In this document: positions 33,763 to 41,294 of the stretch, in pieces
Position numbering within the stretch: the first letter of the stretch is position 1
Layout: every line of letters begins with the position of its first letter
From: Mycobacterium paragordonae
Lineage (GTDB): Bacteria; Actinomycetota; Actinomycetes; Mycobacteriales; Mycobacteriaceae
Length of the DNA: 64,000 nucleotides
Assembly: GCF_003614435.1 (NCBI RefSeq)
Contig: NZ_CP025546.1
Span: 2,294,001-2,358,000, forward strand
Direction: 5' to 3'
The notes under the pieces: generated by a model
Database searches by the model: none
Told to the model about the DNA's origin: nothing
Seen by the model: the letters and a program-made list of their open reading frames with translations, nothing else
Made by a program: the position numbers and the translations under genes

Positions 33763-34415
33763 GGCGCTACCTGCCGGGTAGCCGCATCGGCCAGCAGCGC
33801 CGTCACCGCGTGGTCGAGGTCGAGCAGTCCGTTCACCGACTTGTAACCGGCCAGCGCCGAGACGGTTTCGTGGCGCAGACGGACCCATCCGGTGTTCGGG
33901 TAGTGCAGGGAGATGAGGTCACGCCAGACACTCACCGGCATGTCGTAACGATCCTCGCAGTCCCATGACACCTGCTGCACCGAGAACCCGCGCGCCGACT
34001 TCACGAAAATGGTTCCACTGAACAGGAATTGCAGGGGCAGCGCGCCGTGATCGAGGGCGTGCAGGTATTTCGCCGCCGTCACCTCGAAGTCGTAGGTGCA
34101 GTCCAGTGGTAGCGCCACCGTGGTGTTGCCGGCGAATCCCGGCACCATCGCGCCACAGTGTTGCCACAGGAAGGTGCGCTGAGTGGTGGCCCATCGCTCG
34201 CGAGTGCCGAACAGGTCGGTGAGTCCGGCGGCCTCCTGGTCGTTGTAGGAGCGCCGTAGTGGTTCAATGCGGACCTGGCAGCGCAGCGCGATCGCGTGCA
34301 CGGGGTCTTCCGGGCTGGCAACGACGCCGATGCGCGCGGTCAGCATCGGTGTGACGGCATACGGTTCGGGCGCCACGTCGAGAACGGCGAAGGACACGTC
34401 CAAGTGGTCGGTCAT
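33759..34415 (-). CDS. DUF6084-like protein of the hydrogenase cluster
   Basis: This 218-residue soluble protein starts MTDHLDVSFAVLDVAPEPYA at an ATGA overlap with DUF5947. The first half is beta-rich (ALRCQVRIEPLRRSY, TVALPLDCTYDFEVTAAKYL). The second half has LQFLFSGTIFVKS and VSWDCEDRYDMPVSVWRDL. I recall this as DUF6084, confined to actinobacterial hydrogenase clusters. No catalytic motif is evident. It is translationally coupled on both sides. Confidence 0.75.
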   Translation of the reverse strand: MTDHLDVSFAVLDVAPEPYAVTPMLTARIGVVASPEDPVHAIALRCQVRIEPLRRSYNDQEAAGLTDLFGTRERWATTQRTFLWQHCGAMVPGFAGNTTVALPLDCTYDFEVTAAKYLHALDHGALPLQFLFSGTIFVKSARGFSVQQVSWDCEDRYDMPVSVWRDLISLHYPNTGWVRLRHETVSALAGYKSVNGLLDLDHAVTALLADAATRQVAP

Positions 34416-35035
34416 GGCGGTGTCTCGCGCGCACGGGCCGCGATCCGCGCGAAGAATTCGTCGATGAACGCCCGCGCCTCCTGCCCGCCGTCGAATCCGT
34501 GCCACAGCGTGCGCAGCCGTCCGACGAATTCGTAGCAGGCATCGATCGGGACGAGAAACGTTTGCGGCGAGCCGGTTTCCGGCACCCGCACCAGGAGCGC
34601 CTCGACGTCATCGGCGAGTAGGTCGGCGCGGCGATCGGCGGCCCGGATGGAGTTCCACATGTCCAGGTCCAGCTCGGATTCGCAGGCGCCGGCCGGCCCG
34701 GGATAAAACGCGACGGTGCGGCCCAGCGCGGAGTTGGTGAAGAAGAACGCGACCCCGACGGGAATCTGCATCGCCTCCCAGGCGCGCCGATCCAGGGCGA
34801 AATCGGTGAAGGCCAGGTACCGGTCGGGCACCGCGCGGTAGCGCAGTTCGGCGTGCGGGTCGGTGAACAGCAGGTAGCAGCCGCGGCAGACGCACATCAG
34901 CTGCCGCCCAGCCACATTCACCACGTGCTGGTGCTCGTCGGCTATCGTCTCGGCGCACATCTCACACCGTTCCCCGGCCGGCTCGGGAGGTCGCCGGCTG
35001 CTGATCCGGGTCAACACGTCGTACGGACTGCTCAT
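34412..35035 (-). CDS. DUF5947-like cysteine-rich protein of the hydrogenase cluster
   Basis: This 207-residue protein has an N-terminal metal-site candidate: C24-x-x-C27 (ERCEMCAETI) and C48-x-C50-x-x-C53 (MCVCRGCYLLF), enough to bind zinc or iron as a rubredoxin- or zinc-ribbon-like knuckle. The rest is alpha/beta with FTDFALDRRAWEAMQIPVG and WNSIRAADRRADLL. I match it from memory to DUF5947. ATG 35035 overlaps the hhyE stop as ATGA. Adjacent genes also have Cys-rich metal sites, so iron-sulfur assembly or electron relay is plausible. Confidence 0.76.
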   Translation of the reverse strand: MSSPYDVLTRISSRRPPEPAGERCEMCAETIADEHQHVVNVAGRQLMCVCRGCYLLFTDPHAELRYRAVPDRYLAFTDFALDRRAWEAMQIPVGVAFFFTNSALGRTVAFYPGPAGACESELDLDMWNSIRAADRRADLLADDVEALLVRVPETGSPQTFLVPIDACYEFVGRLRTLWHGFDGGQEARAFIDEFFARIAARARETPP

Positions 35036-35901
35036 GCCGAAGCTCCCAGCATTTCGCGCGGCAACGCCAGCGACAGCACCCCGTCCCGGGTCAGCAGGGG
35101 CAGTGGCTCGAGGTGGCTGCCAGGCCCGGCCCCCGCCTGGATGACGTCGAATTCCGTTGCACATCGCGGGCATCGGAGCAAGCCGCCGTGCAGCTGCGCG
35201 CCGGCCAGCGTGTCGACGCAGACCGGGCAGTGGTCGCGGTAGGCCAGGCTGCGGTCACCGACGCGGCAGGCCAGCACCGGCGTGCCGGCGATCAGGAAGC
35301 CGGCCACCTCGCCGGGGACCAGGTCGGCCAACTCCGGCGCCGGGTGCCAGGCCGCGATTCCGTTGGAACGCATTGGCGCCAGCAGTGATTCGGCCGGGAT
35401 GACGTCGGTGTGCCGCGCGGCCACCACCTCGATTTCGGAAATCTCCGGCGCAGCGGCCCTTATCGCGTCTTCCACCGCGAACTCGAGCGTCACTGCCGAG
35501 GACGGACAACTCTTGCAGCTGCCCTGGAAAGCCAGCCGCACCGTGTCGTCGGCGATCTCGAGCAGCTCGACATCGCCGCCGTGCGAACCCAGATAGGGGC
35601 GCACCCGGTCCAGGGCGTCACCGACCCGGCGCCGCACATCGTGCGGGTGCAGGCCGTGGACCAGGAGCAGGCTGGCCACCAGGTCGTCGGTGGCCAGCCG
35701 CTCGGCTAATTGAGGGTCGGCATGCGCCAAGATCCGTTGCAGGCCGGCACCGTACAGTCCGACCACCTCGCGGACCAGCTGCTGCGCGCGGTCGTATGCG
35801 GCCGTCCCGCCCGCGGCGCAGGAATCCAGTAGCGTCTGGATCCGGTCGCCCGCGGTGCGCCACTCGGTGTCTGATTCCCGGTCATCTGGGCGAGCCACCA
35901 T
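35032..35901 (-). CDS. hhyE: NifU-domain plus Rieske-fold iron-sulfur protein (HhyE position)
   Basis: This 289-residue protein has an N-terminal helical region, a NifU C-terminal-type domain at about 88-160 (LGSHGGDVELLEI and GSCKSCPSSAVTLE, C129-x-x-C132), and a Rieske-fold domain at about 180-285. In the latter the normal CxH...CxxH ligands read C225-P-V-C228 ... C244-P-R-C247: both histidines are gone and four cysteines remain. Its place right after hhyL (4-base gap) is that of HhyE, the iron-sulfur protein proposed as electron relay in M. smegmatis (from memory). It could carry electrons from HhyS or aid cluster assembly. Confidence 0.8.
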   Translation of the reverse strand: MVARPDDRESDTEWRTAGDRIQTLLDSCAAGGTAAYDRAQQLVREVVGLYGAGLQRILAHADPQLAERLATDDLVASLLLVHGLHPHDVRRRVGDALDRVRPYLGSHGGDVELLEIADDTVRLAFQGSCKSCPSSAVTLEFAVEDAIRAAAPEISEIEVVAARHTDVIPAESLLAPMRSNGIAAWHPAPELADLVPGEVAGFLIAGTPVLACRVGDRSLAYRDHCPVCVDTLAGAQLHGGLLRCPRCATEFDVIQAGAGPGSHLEPLPLLTRDGVLSLALPREMLGASA

Positions 35902-35905
35902 CTCC

Positions 35906-37705
35906 TCACTCCATTACGGGTGACTGGGTGGGCGTGTGCAATCTCTCCAGCGTCTTGCCCTTGCCCAGGTACATGTGCACGCCGCAGGGCAGGCACGGAT
36001 CGAAGCTGCGCACCGTGCGCATCACGTCGATGCCTTTGAAGTTCTCCCGATCGTTCTCCTCGAAGATCGGCTGTCCTTGCACCGCGTCCTCGTACGGACC
36101 CGGCGTGCCGTAGCTGTCGCGCGGGTTGGCGTTCCACGGGGTGGGCGGGTACGGATGGTAGTTGGCGATCTTGCCGTCGCGGATCACCATGTGGTGGCTC
36201 AGTACGCCGCGCACGGCCTCGGTGAATCCGCAGCCGATGCCCTCGTCGGGCACTTCGAATTTCTCCCAGGTTTTCGTTCGCCCCGCACGGATCTCGGCCA
36301 AAGCCTGTTCGGCGAAATACAGTCCGCACGCGGCGGCGTACGCCTGGAAGTAGGTACGGGCACGGTTGCGTTCGATGGTGTTGGAGCCGTGCCTAGGCAC
36401 CTTCCACTCGAACTCGACCGGGCCCTTCAGCGCGGTCTTGGGCAGGTTGATCTTGACGCTGTTGCCGGTGGCCTTGACGTAGCCGATATCGACGAGGCCG
36501 GCCAGCGCGGTCGACCACAACCGGGCCAGCGGGCCGCCGCCGGTGTCCAGCGCCAGGTGGTCCTTGCCGTCGAACCAGCGCGGTGACATCACCCAGCTGT
36601 AATTGCCGCCGTCCATTTCGCGCTTCTGCGGATGCGGGTTGGTGTGCTGGTTCCACGGGTGCCGCCGGTCCACCGGGTTGCCCAGCGGATCGGTCTTGAC
36701 GAACATCTCCTGGTCGGTCCAGTCGTCGTAATACGAACTGCCCAAAAGGATCCGGATGCCCAGGTTGATGTCGACCAGGGAATGGGTGAGGAGCTTGCCG
36801 TCGACGACGACGCCCGGGGTGACGTACATCGCGTTGCCCCAGCGCTCCATGTCCTTGTACTCGAAGTTGCACACCTCGGGATCCTGGAACGAGCCCCAGC
36901 AGCCCAGCAGGGTGCGGCGCAGGCCCACCTTCTCGTAGCCGGGCAGTGCCTCGTAGAAGAAGTCGAACAGGTCGTCGTGCATCGGGACGACCTTCTTCAT
37001 GAACTCGACGTAGCGCATCAACCGGGTCATGTAGTCGGTCATCAGCTGGATCGTGGCCACCGTGCCGACGCCGCCGGGGTACAGCGTGGACGGATGGACG
37101 TGCCGACCTTCCATGAGACAGAACATCTCTCGGGTCCAGCGGCTGACCTGGAGTGCTTCGCGGTAGAACTCACCGCTGAACGGGTTGAGCGACCGCATGA
37201 TGTCCGCGATCGTCTTGTAACCGTGCGCGTCGGCGTGCGGCGCCGCGGTCTTCTCCGCCTTAGCAAGTACACCCGGATTTGTTTCGGCGACCATCTTCTC
37301 GCAGAAGTCGACCCCCACCAGGTTCTCCTGGAATATGTTGTGGTCGAACATGTATTCCGCGGCCTCGCCCAGGTTGACGATCCATTCGCCGATGTGCGGC
37401 GGCTTGACCCCGTAGGCCATGTTCTGCGCGTAGCAGGAGCAGGTGGCGTGGTTGTCGCCGCAGATGCCGCAGATGCGGCTGGTGATGAAATGGGCGTCGC
37501 GAGGGTCCTTGCCCTTCATGAAGATCGAGTAGCCGCGGAAGATCGACGACGTGCTGTGGCATTCGACCACTTCGCGGTTCTCGAAATCGATCTTGGTGTA
37601 GATGCCGAGGCTGCCGACGATCCGGGTGATGGGGTCCCAGGCCATTTCGACGAGCTGACCGGGTTCCCGCTTGGAAGTTGACGGTTCGGGAATGATGGTT
37701 GTCAT
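35906..37705 (-). CDS. hhyL: Group 1h [NiFe]-hydrogenase large subunit
   Basis: This 599-residue catalytic subunit oxidises H2 at a Ni-Fe(CN)2CO site. Nickel ligands are C79/C82 in RICGICGDNH (L1) and C571/C574 in DPCLPCGVH (L2). After H577 there is a 22-residue tail, the substrate of the protease at 31826-32329. Sequence and length fit the actinobacterial high-affinity group 1h (former group 5). I start at ATG 37705, 68 bases after hhyS; the frame extends upstream without a likely start. No export signal is seen. Confidence 0.96.
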   Translation of the reverse strand: MTTIIPEPSTSKREPGQLVEMAWDPITRIVGSLGIYTKIDFENREVVECHSTSSIFRGYSIFMKGKDPRDAHFITSRICGICGDNHATCSCYAQNMAYGVKPPHIGEWIVNLGEAAEYMFDHNIFQENLVGVDFCEKMVAETNPGVLAKAEKTAAPHADAHGYKTIADIMRSLNPFSGEFYREALQVSRWTREMFCLMEGRHVHPSTLYPGGVGTVATIQLMTDYMTRLMRYVEFMKKVVPMHDDLFDFFYEALPGYEKVGLRRTLLGCWGSFQDPEVCNFEYKDMERWGNAMYVTPGVVVDGKLLTHSLVDINLGIRILLGSSYYDDWTDQEMFVKTDPLGNPVDRRHPWNQHTNPHPQKREMDGGNYSWVMSPRWFDGKDHLALDTGGGPLARLWSTALAGLVDIGYVKATGNSVKINLPKTALKGPVEFEWKVPRHGSNTIERNRARTYFQAYAAACGLYFAEQALAEIRAGRTKTWEKFEVPDEGIGCGFTEAVRGVLSHHMVIRDGKIANYHPYPPTPWNANPRDSYGTPGPYEDAVQGQPIFEENDRENFKGIDVMRTVRSFDPCLPCGVHMYLGKGKTLERLHTPTQSPVME

Positions 37706-37773
37706 AGCGAATACTGCTCTCCGCCCTGCGGGCTGTGTGGAGGGGTGAGGCCGGCCGCGACCGGCCGTGGCGC

Positions 37774-38829
37774 TCACCAGGTTCGGCGGGCTCCGGTGAC
37801 CAGTTCGGTGCCCTTGTGGCGCCAGCGTGGTTCCTTGTCAACGGTCTTCGCCGTGATGTGACGCAGGCTCCGGATCACGGTCCCGTACAGACCCGAAGCC
37901 GTGCTGGACAGTTTGCCGCCCGGTGGTTCGTCCATGAACGGCATGAACTTGTCCGGGAAGCCGGGCATCGTGCAGCCGATGCAGATGCCGCCGACATTCG
38001 GGCAGCCCCCGATACCGTTGATCCAGCCTCGCTTGGGCACATTGCACTTCACCACGGGTCCCCAACAGCCAAGCTTGACAATGCATTTGGGTGACCCGTA
38101 TTCCGTGGCGAAGTCACCCTGCTCGTAGTAACCAGCCCGGTCGCACCCTTCGTGCACGGTCTGGCCGAACAGCCATTTGGGGCGCAGGGCGTCGTCGAGC
38201 GGGATCATCGGCGCCTGACCGGTCGCCATGTACAGCAGGTAGGTCAGCGTCTCGGCCAGGTTGTCCGGATGGATCGGGCACCCGGGCACGCAGACGATCG
38301 GTATGCCGGCCTTGCTCTTCCAGTCCCAGCCGAGGTAGTCGGGCACGCCCATCGCGCCGGTCGGGTTGCCGGCCATTGCGTGGATTCCGCCGTAGGTCGC
38401 GCAAGTCCCGACGGCGACGACCGCAGTGGCCTTGGGAGTCAACCGGTCCAGCCATTCGCTGGTCGTCATCGGTTGGCCGGTGGCCGGGTCGTTGCCGAAG
38501 CCGCACCAATAACCTTCGCTCTTGATCTGCTCGTTGGGAATCGATCCCTCGACGACCAGCACGAAGGGTTCCAACTCCCCGCGATCGGCTTTGAAGAACC
38601 ATTCCAGGAAGTCGTCGGCCCCTCCATTGGGCCCGCACTCGAAGTCGATCAGCGGCCAGTGAACGGCGACCTGCGGGAGACCGGGCAGCGCACCTAAGGC
38701 GATTTCCTCGACGCTGGGCTGGGTGGCGGCAGTCAACGCCACCGAATCGCCGTCGCAACTGAGGCCGGCATTGATCCACAGAACGTGAATCAACGTTTGT
38801 TCTGCTTTGACTGCTGCTTCTGTTGGCAT
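37774..38829 (-). CDS. hhyS: Group 1h [NiFe]-hydrogenase small subunit
   Basis: This 351-residue subunit carries three iron-sulfur clusters from the active site to the electron acceptor. Its proximal-cluster motif is C25-D-G-D28 (GLSCDGDS), i.e. CxxD instead of CxxC, with C143 and C184 (VPGCPIHP). This Asp ligand is the hallmark reported for actinobacterial-type hydrogenase. Distal cluster: H226, C229, C249, C255. Medial: C262, C276, C283/C286. It has no Tat signal, unlike classical group 1 enzymes, so it should face the cytoplasm. GGAAAG precedes ATG 38829. First gene of the 17-gene unit. Confidence 0.96.
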   Translation of the reverse strand: MPTEAAVKAEQTLIHVLWINAGLSCDGDSVALTAATQPSVEEIALGALPGLPQVAVHWPLIDFECGPNGGADDFLEWFFKADRGELEPFVLVVEGSIPNEQIKSEGYWCGFGNDPATGQPMTTSEWLDRLTPKATAVVAVGTCATYGGIHAMAGNPTGAMGVPDYLGWDWKSKAGIPIVCVPGCPIHPDNLAETLTYLLYMATGQAPMIPLDDALRPKWLFGQTVHEGCDRAGYYEQGDFATEYGSPKCIVKLGCWGPVVKCNVPKRGWINGIGGCPNVGGICIGCTMPGFPDKFMPFMDEPPGGKLSSTASGLYGTVIRSLRHITAKTVDKEPRWRHKGTELVTGARRTW

Positions 38830-39142
38830 AGTGCAGCTTTCCGGGGCCGGGCTGATGCCCCTACGCCGCCGGAGTCGACCGTCGGCCCACTTGCGCGGCG
38901 CTATCTTCAGGCCTACTCGCGCTATTGGGCAATGTCAACGGTTCGCCGTGACTGCGTCGTTGGACAGACGTGTCACAACACCTGGCGCTTGCCGAAAGAG
39001 GCTGTTTCGCAAAGTTATCGGAGTACGGCATTCCAGATGATGAACCGCCGGTTCCGAACTTTATTGTCGGCTCCGTTATTTCCATCCTGCGGCCTATTCG
39101 CAAGAGCGCATCGGCGCGAAATGCGGCTACGCTGACCGGATT
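38830..39142 (-). promoter_or_regulatory. 313-base gap upstream of hhyS, with a candidate promoter
   Basis: No gene is supported here. On the minus strand a perfect TTGACA lies at 38938-38933, followed after 17 bases by TAGGCC (38915-38910), a weak -10. The transcript start would be about 75 bases before the hhyS ATG. I see no Nur-type TTGCAA box in the gap. The remaining ~200 bases are less GC-rich than the flanks and may hold activator sites. Confidence 0.4.
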
Positions 39143-39478
39143 TCAGGAAACCTCGAGTGAAGTCACCAGAAACTCGTTGCCGCGCAGCACCTCGACGTCC
39201 GAGCTTTCGCATTGTGGACACCAGATCGACCATGGCGAAGTGATCTCCGACTGGCCGTCGCAGGCACGGCAGCGCACCTGGGCGGCGACGTGTTCGATGC
39301 ACAACTCGGCGTCGGGCATGTCCTCGGCATCTCGGACCAGCGTCCAACAGAATGACAGGGAGTCGGGGACGACCTGCCGAAGGGAGCCGATTCGCACCCG
39401 CACCAGGTCGACGTGACGGCCCGCGGCGTGGGACTTGGCCACCCCGGCGATCGCCTGGCACAGCGAGAGTTCATGCAC
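39143..39478 (-). CDS. hypA: HypA, nickel metallochaperone
   Basis: This 111-residue protein delivers nickel to the hydrogenase large subunit. The N-terminus MHELSLC provides the nickel site (Met1, His2, Glu3). The zinc site is C70-x-x-C73 and C87-x-x-C90. The length is typical. It lies 90 bases downstream of nicT on the same strand and 313 bases upstream of hhyS, so it may share the Nur-controlled nicT transcript rather than the hydrogenase one. Its usual partner GTPase HypB is not in the window. Confidence 0.95.
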   Translation of the reverse strand: MHELSLCQAIAGVAKSHAAGRHVDLVRVRIGSLRQVVPDSLSFCWTLVRDAEDMPDAELCIEHVAAQVRCRACDGQSEITSPWSIWCPQCESSDVEVLRGNEFLVTSLEVS

Positions 39479-39568
39479 CGTCGCTCACGGTAGCACGCCG
39501 AAAAGCGCTGTGGGTCAGAACAACTGACGGAAGAATCCGGTGATGTAGGCAGGGGAAGCCGGTTCCAG

Positions 39569-40684
39569 CTAGCCCACGCGCTCCGTCGCGGGCGCCCACT
39601 TCTCTTCGATTCGTCCGTAGCGCCATACCAGCAGCGCGACGGCCCAGGTGAGGACGAACATCCCGACGACGACGAAGCCCACCGTGTTCAGGTCCAGCCC
39701 GGCGATCCAGTCCCACAGGCCGCCGCGCCAGCCGAGGTGATCGGCGAACAGCCCGAGCAGCTCCACCGTGCCGATCAGCAGCGCCACCGCCACCGACAGC
39801 CCGGTGACGGTGAGGTTGTAATAGATCTTGCGCACCGGGTTGGAGAACGCCCAGCCGTAAGCGAAGTTCATGAATGACCCGTCGATCGTGTCCAGCAGAC
39901 ACATGCCGGCCGTGAACAAGACCGGCAGGCACAGGATGGCGTACCAGGGCAGCCCCGACGCCGCGCTGGTGCCGGCCAGCACCAGCAGCGCGATCTCGGT
40001 GGCCGTGTCAAAGCCCAGGCCGAACAGCAGTCCGAGCGGGTACATGTGCCAGGACTTGGTGATCGACTTGGTGAGGCGTCCGAGGAATCGGTTGATCAGG
40101 CCGCGGTTGTCCAGCTGCTGCTCGAGTTCCGCTTCATTGAACTCACCCTGGCGCAACCGCCGGAAAACCCGCAGGATTCCGACCAGCACGACGATGTTCA
40201 TCAGGGCGATCAAGTAGAGGAACCCGCCCGAGACGCTGGTACCGATCAGACCGGTATAGAAGTGCAGTCGTGATGAGTCGTCCTCGACGGGGCCCACGAC
40301 GGCGCGCAGCCCGACTGCCAGCAGCAGCGCCAGGGTGAACACCACCGAGGAGTGGCCCAGGGAGAAGAAGAAGCCGACGGCCAGGGGCCGCTGGCCCTCA
40401 CTCATCAGCTTGCGGGTGGTGTTGTCGATGGCGGCGATGTGGTCCGCGTCGAACGCATGCCGCAGCCCCAACGTATAGGCGGTGAGTCCGATGCCCACGC
40501 CAAATGCCTTGTGGCCCAAGCTCAGATGCGCCGGCTCCACCACCAGGATCAGGGTCAGCCAGCCCACCAGATGCAGCGCCGCGATCACCGCCAGCATCAG
40601 GCCCAGCCGCCCCCACTCCGCGGGTGACAGCGCCGCCCGCAGCCGCGACCAGGGCGACTGCCGGTCGAGTTGGTCGCTGGCCAT
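39569..40684 (-). CDS. nicT: NicT, high-affinity nickel/cobalt permease (NiCoT family)
   Basis: This 371-residue membrane protein has about eight helices. The family signatures are all present: RHAFDADHIAAIDN in helix II, LGHSSVV, GLGFDTATE and LFTAGMCLLDTIDG. It imports nickel for hydrogenase (and possibly urease). GGAAGG precedes ATG 40684. A Nur-type operator covers its -35 element, predicting repression when nickel is plentiful. A nicT homologue (Rv2856) is kept at this position in M. tuberculosis although no hydrogenase genes accompany it there. Confidence 0.95.
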   Translation of the reverse strand: MASDQLDRQSPWSRLRAALSPAEWGRLGLMLAVIAALHLVGWLTLILVVEPAHLSLGHKAFGVGIGLTAYTLGLRHAFDADHIAAIDNTTRKLMSEGQRPLAVGFFFSLGHSSVVFTLALLLAVGLRAVVGPVEDDSSRLHFYTGLIGTSVSGGFLYLIALMNIVVLVGILRVFRRLRQGEFNEAELEQQLDNRGLINRFLGRLTKSITKSWHMYPLGLLFGLGFDTATEIALLVLAGTSAASGLPWYAILCLPVLFTAGMCLLDTIDGSFMNFAYGWAFSNPVRKIYYNLTVTGLSVAVALLIGTVELLGLFADHLGWRGGLWDWIAGLDLNTVGFVVVGMFVLTWAVALLVWRYGRIEEKWAPATERVG

Positions 40685-40717
40685 TCAAGATCCTTCCCGC
40701 TGACGGAGACGCGCTCA

Positions 40718-40757
40718 ACTGTAGGTTCGCTGCCGAGCTGGTTGCAAGTGACTTGCA
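40718..40757 (-). promoter_or_regulatory. nicT promoter with Nur box on its -35
   Basis: The perfect palindrome TGCAAGT-G-ACTTGCA (40743-40757), within TTGCAA-N5-TTGCA, fits the Streptomyces Nur consensus tTGCaa-N5-ttGCAA as I remember it. On the minus strand TTGCAA (40747-40742) can serve as -35 with TACAGT (40723-40718) as -10 after 18 bases. Binding there would block nicT. A weaker TTGC-N4-GCAA at 40779-40790 lies nearer the regulator gene. Confidence 0.72.
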
Positions 40758-40807
40758 GGAGCCGGACCCGCCGTGGTCTTGCGCTGGCAATCCCGGGCCG
40801 GTGGCGC

Positions 40808-40813
40808 GACACT
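40808..40813 (+). promoter_or_regulatory. -10 element, leaderless, Nur gene
   Basis: GACACT is followed by 6 bases and GTG 40820, consistent with a leaderless transcript. Confidence 0.4.
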
Positions 40814-40819
40814 GAACGG

Positions 40820-41293
40820 GTGACGACTGAACCGGCGGGCCTGGACCCGGCGGCCACCGAGCGGATCGGGGAACTGCTGCGCGCCCGCGGGCTGCGGCGG
40901 ATGGCCTCGCGGATCCAGGTGTTGGCGATCCTGGAGCCGTTCAACGGGCACCTGTCGGTGGCCGAGATCCAGCACCGGCTGCCGGCGTGCCTGGCGCCGG
41001 GAGTCCAGCCACCGGACCTCGCGACCATTTACCGCACGGTGACCACCCTGGTCGACCAGGGCGTGCTGCACGCGTTGACCCTCGACGGCGGAGTCACCAC
41101 CTACGGCATGGCCACCGCACCGCACCACCACGCGGTGTGCACGCAGTGCGGAGCGATCATCGAGGTGCCCGCCCGTCAGCTCAGTTCGGCGCTCGAACAT
41201 GCGATGGCGGGCAGTTCCTTCGCGCTGTCCGAGCGGGCCGGCCTGACGCTGCACGGACTGTGCCCGGCCTGTCAGCAACGGGCGCAGGACTGA
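40820..41293 (+). CDS. nur: Fur-family nickel-responsive repressor (Nur-like)
   Basis: This 157-residue Fur-superfamily regulator has a winged-helix N-terminal half (RMASRIQVLAILEP, PPDLATIYRTVTTLVDQGVL). The metal-binding half has HHHAVCTQCG (H102-H104, C107, C110) and C148-x-x-C151. I call it Nur rather than Fur or Zur because it is divergent from nicT and the shared gap has a Nur-pattern palindrome. Start GTG 40820 gives the normal Fur length; the upstream extension is not supported. It ends 1 base from the converging mtr stop. Confidence 0.82.
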   Translation: MTTEPAGLDPAATERIGELLRARGLRRMASRIQVLAILEPFNGHLSVAEIQHRLPACLAPGVQPPDLATIYRTVTTLVDQGVLHALTLDGGVTTYGMATAPHHHAVCTQCGAIIEVPARQLSSALEHAMAGSSFALSERAGLTLHGLCPACQQRAQD

Positions 41294-41294
41294 G

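Noticed and set aside
38830..39142. Small coding genes in the hhyS-hypA gap
   Set aside because: Short frames exist on both strands but none has a Shine-Dalgarno, a leaderless -10 or recognisable sequence.
23482..40684. Group 2a (Huc-type) hydrogenase
   Set aside because: The small subunit begins LWINAGLSCDGDS with a CxxD motif and about 350 residues, not the LQGGACSGNT-type start of HupS/HucS, so group 1h fits better.
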